Shown piece after piece: positions 9,247 to 17,775 of a stretch of DNA of 64,000 bases (positions are counted from its first letter, which is position 1; the number at the start of each line of letters is the position of its first letter). Made by a program: the position numbers and the translations under genes. This DNA is from Burkholderiales bacterium (lineage in GTDB: Bacteria > Pseudomonadota > Gammaproteobacteria > Burkholderiales > SG8-41), in assembly GCA_020854035.1 (NCBI GenBank), contig JADZGE010000042.1:1-64000 (forward strand). Reading direction: 5' to 3'. The notes beneath the pieces were generated by a model. The model worked only from the letters and a program-made list of their open reading frames with translations. It made no database searches and was not told the DNA's origin.

Positions 9247-9741
9247 GACGGTTCTCCTCCGTTCGTCGTGAACAGGCGCAACGTCTCCCCGATCGCCCTC
9301 CGATCGGTATTGCGCGTAATGAACACCAGGCGCGTGCGGTAGTCCTCGCTCGGCCACGCGGGCAACTCGACCGGCGGATGAGAGATCCGCTGCACGCCGT
9401 GCAGCACGACCGGCCGCCCCGGGCGCTCGGTGATATCGACGATGCCTTTGACGCGCAGCGAGTCGGCACCGCGCTTGAGCGCCAGCGCATCCAGCCAGGC
9501 GGAGAGCGCCGCCCGGGACACCGGCTCCGTCGGTACAGCACACGCAGCCGTTGCTCAGCAGGACCGCCTCCGCCGCCGCCCGCTCGATCGGGACCTGGTC
9601 GAGGCCGATCTCGCCGAATTCGTTCACGACCACCGCCATGCCCGCCGCCGCGGGCGTCTTCAGCAGCCGGTTGAGCACGCTGGTCTTGCCGCTGCCAAGA
9701 AATCCAGTGAGCAGCGTCAGGGGCGACAGTGCATAAGTCAT
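9243..9741 (-). pseudogene. CobW/COG0523-family GTPase with internal deletion and frameshift
   Basis: The N-terminal ~70 residues are intact: Walker A GFLGSGKTSVLN, VVNEFGEIGLDQ, and the metal-binding C-V-C-C motif. Directly after it the frame changes and the C-terminal ~95 residues follow (EPVSRAALSAWLDALALK, LRVKGIVDI, HGVQRISHPP, RTRLVFITRN). About 170 central residues, including the GTPase switch and G4 regions, are gone. COG0523 proteins are metallochaperones for Co, Zn or similar metals. This copy must be inactive. It lies 3.3 kb from the cbtA/cbtB cobalt genes. Confidence 0.8.
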
Positions 9742-9799
9742 GTCGACGCGCGCCGGTCAGCCACGGTGCCGAGAACCGCGGGGCGATCCCATGGCCGGG

Positions 9800-10804
9800 C
9801 TAGAACTGCGCGAAGAGCTCCGGAAACTTCCGCGGGACGCTTTTTCTCAGCTCCCACTGTTTCGCGAGATAGCCCGGATAGTCGCGGCGCACATGATCGG
9901 TCGTGTCTCCCGCGAACTCGCAGAAGAGCATCTTGATCGTGAAGAACAGATTCTCGGCGCCGCGCAGCCCCTTGTACGGCCCGAGATTGCGCAAGATGTC
10001 CTCGGTCGCGGCAGCCACCGGGATCCCGGCGTCGTAACGCCTGCGCGCCTCGGACTGCATGAACTGGAGGTAGGTCCTGATGTCACGCAGATCGCGTGCG
10101 TCGAGCAGCGGACCATGGCCCGGAATGTAGACCTGGGCGTCCCAGGAGAGCATGAGATCGACCAGCTCGAGCAGGTTCTCCATGAACGGGTACTGCAGGC
10201 CGACGTGCCTTCCGGCCGACACCAGGTCGCCGCCATGCACGACGCCTTCTTCCGGGATGTGGACGATGTTGTCGCTGCGGGTATGACAGGGCTTGCCTTC
10301 GATTACGCTCACCTTGCAGCCGCCCACCTCGAGTTCGGTGCCGCCCTCGAAGACGTCGGTGGGCGGGATGTAGTCGAGGCCGGTGAAGTCGAACTTGTTT
10401 CCGAGCAGGTATTCGATCTGTCGCCTGGCATCGCCTTCGAGCGAACCGATCGCCTCCAGCCAGCGCCTGGGCGGCAGGTTCGCCATCCAGTTGGCACAGA
10501 TACGCGAAGCATGGACCCGGCTCCCGCGCAGTCGAGGCGCGTTGATGCCGTGCACGTGGTCGACATGCCAGTGGGTCAGCACCACGGTGCCGACACGGCT
10601 TGCGGCGGGCTCCGCCTCGCCGATCGCATCGAGCATGCGATCGGTGAGGCGGATATCGCAGCCCGTATCCATCATCAGCGCCTCGCCGCCACTCACGAAA
10701 AAGGCCGTGTTGTTGAGCCCCCAGTTGCCGGGCGGTTGCATGTAGGCGTAGCACTTGTCGCTCACCCGATGAAGCCCCGTGCTATAGCGTTTCCAATCCG
10801 GCAT
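9800..10804 (-). CDS. MBL-fold metallohydrolase
   Basis: A 334-residue metallo-beta-lactamase-fold protein. The metal motif H-W-H-V-D-H is at residues 78-83 (THWHVDHVHG). Further ligands are in HGGDLVSAG near residue 195 and PGHGPLLDAR near 231. There is no signal peptide, so it is cytoplasmic. It resembles the unassigned MBL hydrolases found in catabolic islands. It is divergent from the GntR gene, and a good promoter plus a palindrome in the 173-bp gap suggest control by that regulator. The substrate is unknown. Confidence 0.85.
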   Translation of the reverse strand: MPDWKRYSTGLHRVSDKCYAYMQPPGNWGLNNTAFFVSGGEALMMDTGCDIRLTDRMLDAIGEAEPAASRVGTVVLTHWHVDHVHGINAPRLRGSRVHASRICANWMANLPPRRWLEAIGSLEGDARRQIEYLLGNKFDFTGLDYIPPTDVFEGGTELEVGGCKVSVIEGKPCHTRSDNIVHIPEEGVVHGGDLVSAGRHVGLQYPFMENLLELVDLMLSWDAQVYIPGHGPLLDARDLRDIRTYLQFMQSEARRRYDAGIPVAAATEDILRNLGPYKGLRGAENLFFTIKMLFCEFAGDTTDHVRRDYPGYLAKQWELRKSVPRKFPELFAQF

Positions 10805-10879
10805 CCGAATCTCCTCCGATTCCTCGTATACGCCGCCGATGCGGTCTCACAACGCGAAGGCGATCTCGCTACCCGTGGC

Positions 10880-10908
10880 ACAGTAACGATAATCCTTGCC
10901 TTGGTCAA
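10880..10908 (-). promoter_or_regulatory. Promoter for the MBL hydrolase gene
   Basis: On the minus strand TTGACC (10908-10903) and TACTGT (10885-10880) are separated by exactly 17 bp, a good sigma-70 arrangement about 75 bp upstream of the start codon. Confidence 0.5.
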
Positions 10909-10925
10909 TTCTTATCGATAATAAT
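10908..10925. promoter_or_regulatory. Palindromic operator between MBL and GntR genes
   Basis: ATTC-TTATCGATAA-TAAT is an 18-bp inverted repeat with 8 of 9 pairs matching. It touches the upstream edge of the minus-strand -35 box. It is AT-rich in a very GC-rich region and is placed between divergent genes, which fits a GntR-family operator. This is an inference. Confidence 0.5.
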
Positions 10926-10977
10926 ACACGCTGAATCTCGATCGAACCTCAACAGGCCGGCTGCCGGGGCCCGGGCA

Positions 10978-11745
10978 ATGAAACGCAATGCAATCGCCGC
11001 GCGCGAAGCGCCCGGGGAGAATACGAGCAGCGAAACACTGGCTTCGATCGCGTACCAACGCCTGCGCTCGGACATCATCAATGCGAGGCGCGAGCCGGGC
11101 GGAAAGCTGCGGGTTCAGGAGCTGTCGGAGCACTACGGTGTCGGCCCCAGCCCGATCCGTGAAGCGTTGAACCGCTTGTCGCGCGATGGACTGGTCACGC
11201 TGAGCGACCGGCGCGGATTCTCCGTGACACCGGTCAGTTGCGAGGGTCTCGACGAGCTCACCAGAACGCGCTGCTGGTTGAACGAGCTCGCGCTGCGCCA
11301 GGCGATCGCGAACGGCGACGCTGCCTGGGAAGAGAATATTGTCCTCGCCTACCACAGGCTCACGCGCCTGCCACGCTACATCGATGCCGGGTCGGGCCTG
11401 AAGCGCTACAACCCGGACTGGGAGCTCGCCCACCGCACATTCCACTCGGCGCTCATCGCCGCGTGCGGATCGCGCTGGCTGCTCGCCTATTGCGAGCAGC
11501 TCTTCGACGCCGGTGCGCATTATCGGCACCTGTCGCGGGTGTCCAGCATGAAGCGCGCGCAACGCCGCGACGAACATCGGCAAATACTCGATGCGAGCGT
11601 AGCGCGTGATGCGGATGGCGCGGTCGCGCTGCTCACGCGTCACGTTACCCGGACCGCCGAGCTGGTTCGCGAGCGGCTCGGTGCGCCGGGCACAACGGTC
11701 AAAGGCGAACCGAGTAGCCGGCAGGGTCCGCGACGCGGCACTTGA
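10978..11745 (+). CDS. GntR-family (FCD/FadR-type) transcriptional regulator
   Basis: A 255-residue regulator. The N-terminal winged helix (about residues 20-90) contains LRVQELSEHYGVGPSPIREA and LNRLSRDGLVTLSDRRGFSV. The C-terminal FCD ligand domain (about 95-230) has a histidine-rich pocket (HRTFHSALIAAC, HYRHLSRVS). FCD regulators usually sense organic acids. It is upstream of a Bug gene and divergent from the MBL gene, so it probably controls uptake and breakdown of one carboxylate. A related but truncated copy lies at 12840-13080. Confidence 0.88.
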   Translation: MKRNAIAAREAPGENTSSETLASIAYQRLRSDIINARREPGGKLRVQELSEHYGVGPSPIREALNRLSRDGLVTLSDRRGFSVTPVSCEGLDELTRTRCWLNELALRQAIANGDAAWEENIVLAYHRLTRLPRYIDAGSGLKRYNPDWELAHRTFHSALIAACGSRWLLAYCEQLFDAGAHYRHLSRVSSMKRAQRRDEHRQILDASVARDADGAVALLTRHVTRTAELVRERLGAPGTTVKGEPSSRQGPRRGT

Positions 11746-11800
11746 GCCGATGGCGTCGTGCGATGATCCGCGGACACTCGTACACCAAGGTGCTGCAATC

Positions 11801-12772
11801 ATGAGTCGCCTTGGCCTTGCCGCCACCGCGGCTCTCGCTGGCGTTGCGCTTGCCATCGCAAGCTCCGCCTCGGGGCAGACCTATCCGACCCGTCCGATCC
11901 GGCTGGTGGTCGGATATCCGGCCGGCGGGACGATCGACGGTCTCGCGCGAACGATCGGGGCCCAGGTCGCAGGCCAGATCGACGGCAGCATCGTGGTCGA
12001 CAACCGCGGTGGCGCGAACGGCATGATCGGCGCCGGGATCGTCATCAAGGCGCCGCCGGACGGCTATACCCTGCTCTTCAGTCCGCCCGCGCTCATCGTC
12101 AACCAGATCCTCGGCCAGGCATCCTACGACGTGCTGCGAGAGCTCGTTCCGGTCGTGAACATCGGGCTCGGCGAGGGCTCGCTCCTGGTGGTGCATCCCT
12201 CGGTTCCCGCCAGGAGCGTCCAGGAACTGATCGCGCTCGCCAGGACGAAGTCCCTCACGTATGGGACGCCCGGAATCGGCAACACGCAGCACCTGGTGTC
12301 CGAGATGTTCAACATTCGGGCCGGAACCAGACTCGTGCACGTGCCCTACAAGGGCATTGCGCCGGCCGTCACGGCGGTGGTCAGCGGAGAGGTGAATCTG
12401 CTGTTCGGTCCACCGGCCATCATCGTTCAACACCTGAAGGCGGGACGTTTGCGGGCGCTGGGATTTACCGGCGAGAAACGCTGGGCCTTGATGCCGGATT
12501 TGCCCACGGTCGCGGAGTCGGGCCTGCCTGGGTTCAAGACCAGCGGAGCCTGGCAAGGGATCTTCGCCCCCGCGAGGACTCCTTCGGCTATCGTTGCCCG
12601 CCTGCACGCGCAGATCGAGAAGGCGATCCAGGTGCCCAGGGTGAGGGATTTCATCCGGGCCGCCGGCTACGAGCCGGATGGCCGCGACAGCGCCCGGTTC
12701 CGGTCCCTGATCGAGGCGGACTTCGAGCGCTACGGTGAGGTCATCCGTGCCGCGGGGATAAAGCTCGAATAG
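11801..12772 (+). CDS. TctC/Bug-family periplasmic binding protein
   Basis: A 323-residue Bug protein with signal peptide MSRLGLAATAALAGVALAIA, then SSASGQTYP. The first ligand loop is GYPAGGTIDGLAR and the second HVPYKGIAPA. It lies 55 bp downstream of the GntR gene on the same strand, so the two are probably co-transcribed and its ligand may be related to the inducer of that regulator. The start is chosen by the signal peptide; in-frame sequence upstream overlaps the regulator gene. Confidence 0.9.
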   Translation: MSRLGLAATAALAGVALAIASSASGQTYPTRPIRLVVGYPAGGTIDGLARTIGAQVAGQIDGSIVVDNRGGANGMIGAGIVIKAPPDGYTLLFSPPALIVNQILGQASYDVLRELVPVVNIGLGEGSLLVVHPSVPARSVQELIALARTKSLTYGTPGIGNTQHLVSEMFNIRAGTRLVHVPYKGIAPAVTAVVSGEVNLLFGPPAIIVQHLKAGRLRALGFTGEKRWALMPDLPTVAESGLPGFKTSGAWQGIFAPARTPSAIVARLHAQIEKAIQVPRVRDFIRAAGYEPDGRDSARFRSLIEADFERYGEVIRAAGIKLE

Positions 12773-12839
12773 GCACGGGGCGAAGCCGGCGCTTCGATCG
12801 CTCGCGGAGCATCGACCAGGTTTCGGAGCGCAGATCCAC

Positions 12840-13080
12840 AACGTCGCTTCGGCGAGCCAGCAGTGCGTTCTCGCGAGCTCCTCCAGGTGCGCACGGTTGA
12901 GCGCCGCCACGGAGAAGCCGCGGTGGTTGCTCTGCGCCACGAGAACGTCTCGCGAGAGCCGGTTGAGCGCCTCGCGGATGGGGCTTGGCCCGACCGCGTA
13001 GCGATCGCGGAGCCCGAGGATGCGCAGCCTTGCCCCCGGCGCGTGGGCGCCGCTGATGTTCCGATCGCCGAGATCCCGGA
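12840..13080 (-). pseudogene. GntR/FCD regulator fragment
   Basis: The minus-strand frame contains RYAVGPSPIREALNRLSRD, then NHRGFSVAALNRAHLEELAR and THCWLAEATL. That is the second half of a winged helix and the first FCD helix. The N-terminus and nearly the whole ligand domain are missing. It is very similar to the intact GntR protein 1.9 kb away, so it may be a decayed duplicate. The 12773-12839 stretch holds nothing else. Confidence 0.65.
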
Positions 13081-13818
13081 CTAGAGGGCATGGCGCGCCG
13101 AAAGCGGACGGCGCCCGGCCAGTCGACGCTCGGCCAGCGCACCGAAGCCCAGCCCGATCGTCGCCCACAGAACGGCGTGGATGCCGAGCGAGGCGACGCG
13201 GAAGCGCCAAAGCAGGTCCGCGGAGTACTGCGCCGGCACCTCGTCGACCGCGGGCAACGCGTATTGCGCGGCCATCACGACGCCCGCGAAAGCCGCGGCT
13301 CCCATCAGGGATGCATTCCACGCGCCGTAGCGTGCCCAAAGCCGCCTGGCGAGAGCGGCAGAGGCGGCTGCCGCCAGCAGCGAGACGAACAGCATGACGA
13401 AGTACAGTCCCGTGCGCGCGCCGATCGTCTCGGGGCCGCCGACGCCCGGCGGTATCGCCGGGTACTTGAGGGTCGGCACCAGCACGAGCGCGATGAAGCC
13501 GGTGAGCGCCAGCAGCGCGGCGGTGGCGCGCGGCCCGAGGCGTCCCAGCCGGCCATGCGCATAGGCAAAAGCGAGCGAGAACAGGCCGCCGAGCGCGGCA
13601 CCGAACACGACCATGCCGGTCAGCAGGCCCGGCCCGGCCTGCGTCGCGCGGCTGACCGTTTCCGGTTCCGGCGCTTCGCCGGCCGGCTGCGTCATTCTCT
13701 TTTCGAAGGCGATGGCGCGATCGACCTGGGGCTCGCCGAACAGGCGGGCAAAGCCGAAAGCGAGCAGGCCGGCTACTACTCCGACGAGCATGCCGCGGAG
13801 CAGGAGCGACCCGACCAT
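13081..13818 (-). CDS. cbtA: CbtA family membrane protein, proposed cobalt transporter subunit
   Basis: A 245-residue protein with about five to six transmembrane segments, starting MVGSLLLRGMLVGVVAGLLA. Typical CbtA features include FARLFGEPQVDRAIAFE after the first helix and KYPAIPPGVGGPETI between helices. CbtA with CbtB is a proposed cobalt uptake system, usually under B12 riboswitch control. It follows cbtB with a 9-bp gap. The nearby cobalt-type nitrile hydratase gives a local use for cobalt besides cobalamin. Confidence 0.88.
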   Translation of the reverse strand: MVGSLLLRGMLVGVVAGLLAFGFARLFGEPQVDRAIAFEKRMTQPAGEAPEPETVSRATQAGPGLLTGMVVFGAALGGLFSLAFAYAHGRLGRLGPRATAALLALTGFIALVLVPTLKYPAIPPGVGGPETIGARTGLYFVMLFVSLLAAAASAALARRLWARYGAWNASLMGAAAFAGVVMAAQYALPAVDEVPAQYSADLLWRFRVASLGIHAVLWATIGLGFGALAERRLAGRRPLSARHAL

Positions 13819-13827
13819 GTCAGTGCG

Positions 13828-14037
13828 TCAGTGGCAGGGGAAACCCAAAAGGTGGCGCGCATCGTGCAGGAATTCGTGCACGTTCATGCCCGAGATCATC
13901 GAGGCGGCGCCTCCCTCCGTGCCCACGAAGTAGAGCGTCAGGAGCAGCAGGAGCCCCGCGAACACCACCCAGGGCAGAAGCTCGCGCACCGGAATGGGCG
14001 TGGGAACGGAAGCAGGCGTGCAGGCAATGGTGTTCAT
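13828..14037 (-). CDS. cbtB: CbtB family protein, small cobalt transporter subunit
   Basis: A 69-residue single-pass membrane protein. The helix is LPWVVFAGLLLLLTLYFVG, followed by a metal-ligand-rich tail with HEFLHDARHLLGFPCH, which gives four histidines and a cysteine. This is the standard CbtB layout. The ATG has a GGAGAG ribosome site. It is the first gene of a cbtB-cbtA operon whose leader looks like a cobalamin riboswitch. Confidence 0.88.
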   Translation of the reverse strand: MNTIACTPASVPTPIPVRELLPWVVFAGLLLLLTLYFVGTEGGAASMISGMNVHEFLHDARHLLGFPCH

Positions 14038-14043
14038 GTCTCT

Positions 14044-14185
14044 CTCCTGGGGTACCGTCTCCCGCTTCTGCTGCGGGGAAAACCTCGTGACCGGCCGTCG
14101 AAATGCGGCGGCAGGTCACGGTGGCGCGACTGCACTTGACTCCGACCGGCCGGCGCGCCGGCATCCTGCGATACTAGCGAGCGTG
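14044..14185 (-). ncRNA. Probable cobalamin riboswitch in the cbtB leader
   Basis: The minus-strand leader has GGAGTCAAGTGCAGTCGCGC, then CACCGTGACC, and a matching GGTCACGAGG about 30 nt later. These resemble the core of B12 riboswitches: the GTGC-AGTC-CGCCAC-GTGA stretch, then the closing helix strand. It stands directly in front of cbtB, a classic B12-riboswitch target. The upstream helices are short and I did not fold the RNA, so boundaries are approximate. Confidence 0.5.
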
Positions 14186-14249
14186 TCCGAGGCTGTCAAC
14201 GAAACGAAGTCCATGAATGGCCTGGATCAGGTTTCGGGAGAACACACCG

Positions 14250-14810
14250 GTGCGTCTCACATTGATCTGCGGCGGCCCGACCGCGGCCACGCGGCGGGCG
14301 GCGTTTCCACTCGAGGAGCCGCTGGAGGACGGGGCGCACGCCCGGGCCGCGCGGATTGCATTGCCGCGCCGGGCCGAGCGCATCTGGACGAGTCCGGCGC
14401 TCAGCGCGCGCCAGACGGCGGCGGCATTCGGACTGAACGCCGCCGAACACTTCGCGCTGCGTGACCAGGAATTCGGCGCGTGGGCCGGAACGAGCCTCGC
14501 CGAGTTGCAAGCGCGGGCACCGCGGGATCTCGCGGCATGGCTCGCCGATCCTGATGCGACACCGCACGGCGGCGAATCGGTCACGGATGTCGTCCGGCGT
14601 GTCGCAGCCCTGATGGAGGGGCTGCTGGGCGAGCGCGGTCACACGCTCGCCGTCACCCACGCCGCCGTGATCCGCGCCGCGCTTCTGGCTGTCCTCGGTG
14701 CGCCGGTTTCCGCGTTCCGGTGCATCGATGTCGAGCCTTTCTCGATCGTCGAGTTGACCGGCGACGGCCGGCGGTGGCATTGGCGCGCGCCTGCCGGCCG
14801 GGACACGTGA
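14250..14810 (+). CDS. Histidine-phosphatase-fold protein lacking the catalytic histidine
   Basis: A 186-residue protein from a GTG with GGGAG 9 bp upstream. It matches small histidine phosphatases often found next to cbtAB: WTSPALSARQTA, DPDATPHGGESVTDV, TLAVTHAAVIRAAL. Members have an R/C-H-G motif at the N-terminus; here the sequence reads LTLICGGPTAATR, so the phospho-accepting His is Gly. The second histidine, in VTHAAV, is kept. It may be catalytically dead or use another mechanism. It could be a CobC-like relative, given the cobalt setting. Confidence 0.75.
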   Translation: MRLTLICGGPTAATRRAAFPLEEPLEDGAHARAARIALPRRAERIWTSPALSARQTAAAFGLNAAEHFALRDQEFGAWAGTSLAELQARAPRDLAAWLADPDATPHGGESVTDVVRRVAALMEGLLGERGHTLAVTHAAVIRAALLAVLGAPVSAFRCIDVEPFSIVELTGDGRRWHWRAPAGRDT

Positions 14811-14872
14811 ACCGTCGCGGAGCGATTGTCCTCGTTCGAACGCGGCACGGCGGGCGCGCGAGACGGGAGGCG

Positions 14873-16204
14873 TCAAGCCTCGGACACGGCACAAGTCCGG
14901 AACCCCGCGAAGATATCGCGGCGATGAGGTAGAAAGAAGTTGCGAAAGGTGTTGTTCGCGAGCCGCGAACGCGTCGCCCAGGCGCCCCCTTTCAACACCT
15001 TGCGGTATCCGAACCACGGCGCCGAGTACTCCCGGTACGGCGTATCGACGACGTACCCGGGAAAGGGATAGAACGCCGAGGCCGTCCATTCCCAGACGTT
15101 GCCCAGCATCTGGCGGCAGCCAAAAACGCTGTCTCCGGATTCGAAGGCGCCGACGTCCACGCATCCCGGAAACCGCGAATCGAGGTTCGCCCGCTCCGGA
15201 GACGGCGGCTCGTCGCCCCAGGGATACCTGCGCTTGCGTGCCGTGATTCCACCGCCATCGGGCGCGGGCTCGGCACTCGCCGCGAGTTCCCACTCCGCCT
15301 CGGTCGGCAGCCGCCTGCCGGCCCAGTTGCAGTACGCCTCGGCTTCGTACCAGTTGACGTGGATGGCCGGCGCATGCGGTTCGGCCGGCACGAGCCTGTC
15401 GAAATGCCTGCGCAGCCAGCCGGTGCCCGCGCGTACCCAATACGACGGATGCTGCGCTCCCGCCCTACCGCGCCACACCCAGCCCTGATGGCTCCACAGA
15501 TCGCGCCGCAGGTAGCCGCGGTCTTCGACGAACTCCGCGAATTCGGCGTTCGTCACGGGAGCACGCGCCATCCGGAACGGGCGCACTTCAACCGGGTGTG
15601 CCCATTTCTCGTTGTCGAACACGAACGGCGCGCCGGGCTCCGCGCCGAGGCGATAGGTGCCGCCCGGGATGTCCACATCCCCCGCCAGCGGACCGCCCCC
15701 GATGTGCTTCAGCCCCGCACGATCCCGCGCGATGGCTGACTGCGGCTCAGGATATTCCAGCGCCTGCCTCATGTAGGTAAACGCCTCTCCATGCATGTCT
15801 TCGTGCAGGATCGAGAGCAGGTAGAGATAGCTCTCCTTGCCGTCCGGATCGCCCGATTGCAGCCGACTCGCGGCGCGCTCCTGCACGCGTTTCATGTACG
15901 CGAGAGTCTCCTCCCGCGACGGCAGCGGCAGCCCCCAGCGGTCGTCGTGGTCCACCTTGAACGAGTCGTACAGATTCTCGGCGCCCTTCAGGAGAAATTC
16001 CCGGGCGCCGAGAACCGGCAGGAGGAACACGTCGTAGAAGAAGGCGACATGGCCGAGTTCCCAGCGAAAAGGGTTGACCACCTCCATGAGGGGAGGCGCC
16101 AGCTGGTCGTCCGTCAGATCGGAAACCAGTTCCAGGGTACGTTCCCTGGCGTCATGCATCCAACCGGACAGCCTCGATGCCGGAAGTGCGCATGGTTCGT
16201 TCAT
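14873..16204 (-). CDS. EgtB/SenA-like nonheme-iron sulfoxide/selenoxide synthase family protein
   Basis: A 443-residue protein with an N-terminal DinB-like domain (1-170) and a C-terminal FGE-sulfatase domain (about 180-440: VTNAEFAEFV, GRRLPTEAEWELAA, GNVWEWTASAF, LKGGAWATR). The three-His iron site is visible: His52 (WELGHVAF), His134 and His138 (HEDMHGE). EgtB joins hercynine to a thiol in ergothioneine synthesis; SenA uses selenosugar for selenoneine. No egtD, senB or senC is in the window, so the substrate is open. The start has a GAGGAGG ribosome site. Confidence 0.82.
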   Translation of the reverse strand: MNEPCALPASRLSGWMHDARERTLELVSDLTDDQLAPPLMEVVNPFRWELGHVAFFYDVFLLPVLGAREFLLKGAENLYDSFKVDHDDRWGLPLPSREETLAYMKRVQERAASRLQSGDPDGKESYLYLLSILHEDMHGEAFTYMRQALEYPEPQSAIARDRAGLKHIGGGPLAGDVDIPGGTYRLGAEPGAPFVFDNEKWAHPVEVRPFRMARAPVTNAEFAEFVEDRGYLRRDLWSHQGWVWRGRAGAQHPSYWVRAGTGWLRRHFDRLVPAEPHAPAIHVNWYEAEAYCNWAGRRLPTEAEWELAASAEPAPDGGGITARKRRYPWGDEPPSPERANLDSRFPGCVDVGAFESGDSVFGCRQMLGNVWEWTASAFYPFPGYVVDTPYREYSAPWFGYRKVLKGGAWATRSRLANNTFRNFFLPHRRDIFAGFRTCAVSEA

Positions 16205-16421
16205 CGAGCCTCCTCGGTTCTCTCGGGCGGGCCCCGCCTCGCCCGCCGCAACGATCTTGCGCGCGCGCGAGCGCGTCTTCCTTGACTTGCGTCAAAAACG
16301 GAAGGCGCCACGTGGTACTCGATCGACTGTCCGATTGGCATTGCGCGCGGACTATCCGGGGCGCAGAATGTCCGCAGCGGCGGGATCGGCGCGATCCTGC
16401 ATCGGCGGAGGAGAACAAATC

Positions 16422-17102
16422 GTGAACGGCGCACACGATCTGGGAGGGGCGCATGGATTCGGCCCCGTGATCCGGGAGGGAAATGACGAAGCCCACCATG
16501 CGGCCTGGGAGAAGCGAGCGCAGGCGATCGGCTACGTCATGACCCGGGCGGGCGTCTACAACATCGACGAATTCCGGTTCGCACGGGAGAGCATGCCGCC
16601 GGCCCACTACCTGGCCGCGCGCTACTTTGAACGCACGCTCTTCGCCATCGAGAAAAAACTGGTGGAGAAAGGCATCGTTGCCACGGGAGAGGTGAGCGCC
16701 CGGGCGAGGGAACTCGCGGGAGCCGCGGACAAGGTGCTTCGCCAGCCCGGTGAAACGATGCCGTCTCATCAGCTGCAACGATTCCTGCCGCTCCGAAGAG
16801 CCCTGCCTCGAGTGAGCCTGGACACCCCGCCCCGATTCGCTCCCGGCGACGGGGTGGTCACCCGGAAACTGAATCCCCAGGGGCACACGCGCCTGCCCCG
16901 CTACGCCCGGGGCAGGCACGGCGTCATAGACCGCCTGCACGGGCCACAGGTCTTCCCTGACGCGAGCGCGCGCGGGCTGGGCCGGCAACCGGAGTACCTC
17001 TACTCGGTCCGTTTCACCGCCCGGGAGTTGTGGGGGGAGGATTCGGATCCGAATTCCGCCGTCCACCTGGACCTGTGGGAGAGTTACCTGGAGCCGTTGT
17101 AG
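16422..17102 (+). CDS. nthB: Nitrile hydratase subunit beta
   Basis: A 226-residue beta subunit starting from GTG with GGAGGA 10 bp upstream. It opens [15 protein letters not shown], the family hallmark, and ends with the barrel domain ([48 protein letters not shown]). With the alpha subunit it hydrates nitriles to amides in the cytoplasm. Gene order beta-alpha-accessory is typical of cobalt-type enzymes. It is divergent from the EgtB-like gene; the 217-bp gap holds no obvious promoter match. Confidence 0.95.
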   Translation: MNGAHDLGGAHGFGPVIREGNDEAHHAAWEKRAQAIGYVMTRAGVYNIDEFRFARESMPPAHYLAARYFERTLFAIEKKLVEKGIVATGEVSARARELAGAADKVLRQPGETMPSHQLQRFLPLRRALPRVSLDTPPRFAPGDGVVTRKLNPQGHTRLPRYARGRHGVIDRLHGPQVFPDASARGLGRQPEYLYSVRFTARELWGEDSDPNSAVHLDLWESYLEPL

Positions 17103-17127
17103 AACGCAATTCCGGAAGGAGGCGACC

Positions 17128-17775
17128 ATGAGCGAGCGACACGGAGGAGCCCCGTTGCCCGTTGGCGAGCAGTATCCGGCGCCGGACGCCGAACTCGAGG
17201 CCCGGGCGTGGGCGCTCGAATCCCTCCTCGCGGAGAAGGGGTTGCTCAACAGCGATCTCATCGACAGGATCGTCCACGCTTACGAAAACGACATCGGGCC
17301 GATGTTGGGCGCCCGTGTGGTGGCCCGGGCATGGGCGGACGCGACCTTCAGAGAGCGCCTGCTGAAGGATGCCACCGCGGCGGCGGCGGAACTGGGGATC
17401 GCCGGCATGCAGGGAGAACACATGGTCTGCGTGGAGAACACACCGCGAGTCCACAACGTAATGTGCTGCACGCTGTGTTCCTGTTACCCGTGGCCCGTGC
17501 TCGGCCTGCCTCCCCTGTGGTACAAGGCGCCCGCCTACCGGGCGAGCCTCGTCGCCGACGCCCGCAAGGTCCTGCGGGAGGACTTCGGGCTCGACATCCC
17601 CGCGGATGTCGAGATCCGCGTCTGGGACAGCAGCTCGGAGATCCGCTACTTCGTCCTGCCCGAACGACCCCGCGGCTCGGAGGCGATGAGTGAAGCGGAA
17701 CTCGCCGCCTTGGTCACGCGGGATTCCATGATCGGCGTGGCGAAAGCGAGTGCACCCGGGGGAGTTTCCCGATGA
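17128..17775 (+). CDS. nthA: Nitrile hydratase subunit alpha, cobalt type
   Basis: A 215-residue alpha subunit. The metal-claw motif is C-T-L-C-S-C, within [18 protein letters not shown]. Threonine between the first two ligand cysteines marks the cobalt (rather than iron) class, where Ser is usual. The residue before the motif is Cys rather than Val. Two of the cysteines are normally oxidised after cobalt insertion. It is 25 bp from nthB with a GGAAGGAGG ribosome site and overlaps the accessory gene by ATGA. Confidence 0.95.
   Translation: MSERHGGAPLPVGEQYPAPDAELEARAWALESLLAEKGLLNSDLIDRIVHAYENDIGPMLGARVVARAWADATFRERLLKDATAAAAELGIAGMQGEHMVCVENTPRVHNVMCCTLCSCYPWPVLGLPPLWYKAPAYRASLVADARKVLREDFGLDIPADVEIRVWDSSSEIRYFVLPERPRGSEAMSEAELAALVTRDSMIGVAKASAPGGVSR

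Noticed and set aside
8272..9741. A single 489-residue CobW-Bug fusion protein
   Set aside because: The two parts share a frame by chance. The Bug part has its own signal peptide and ribosome site, and the CobW part is a frameshifted pseudogene.
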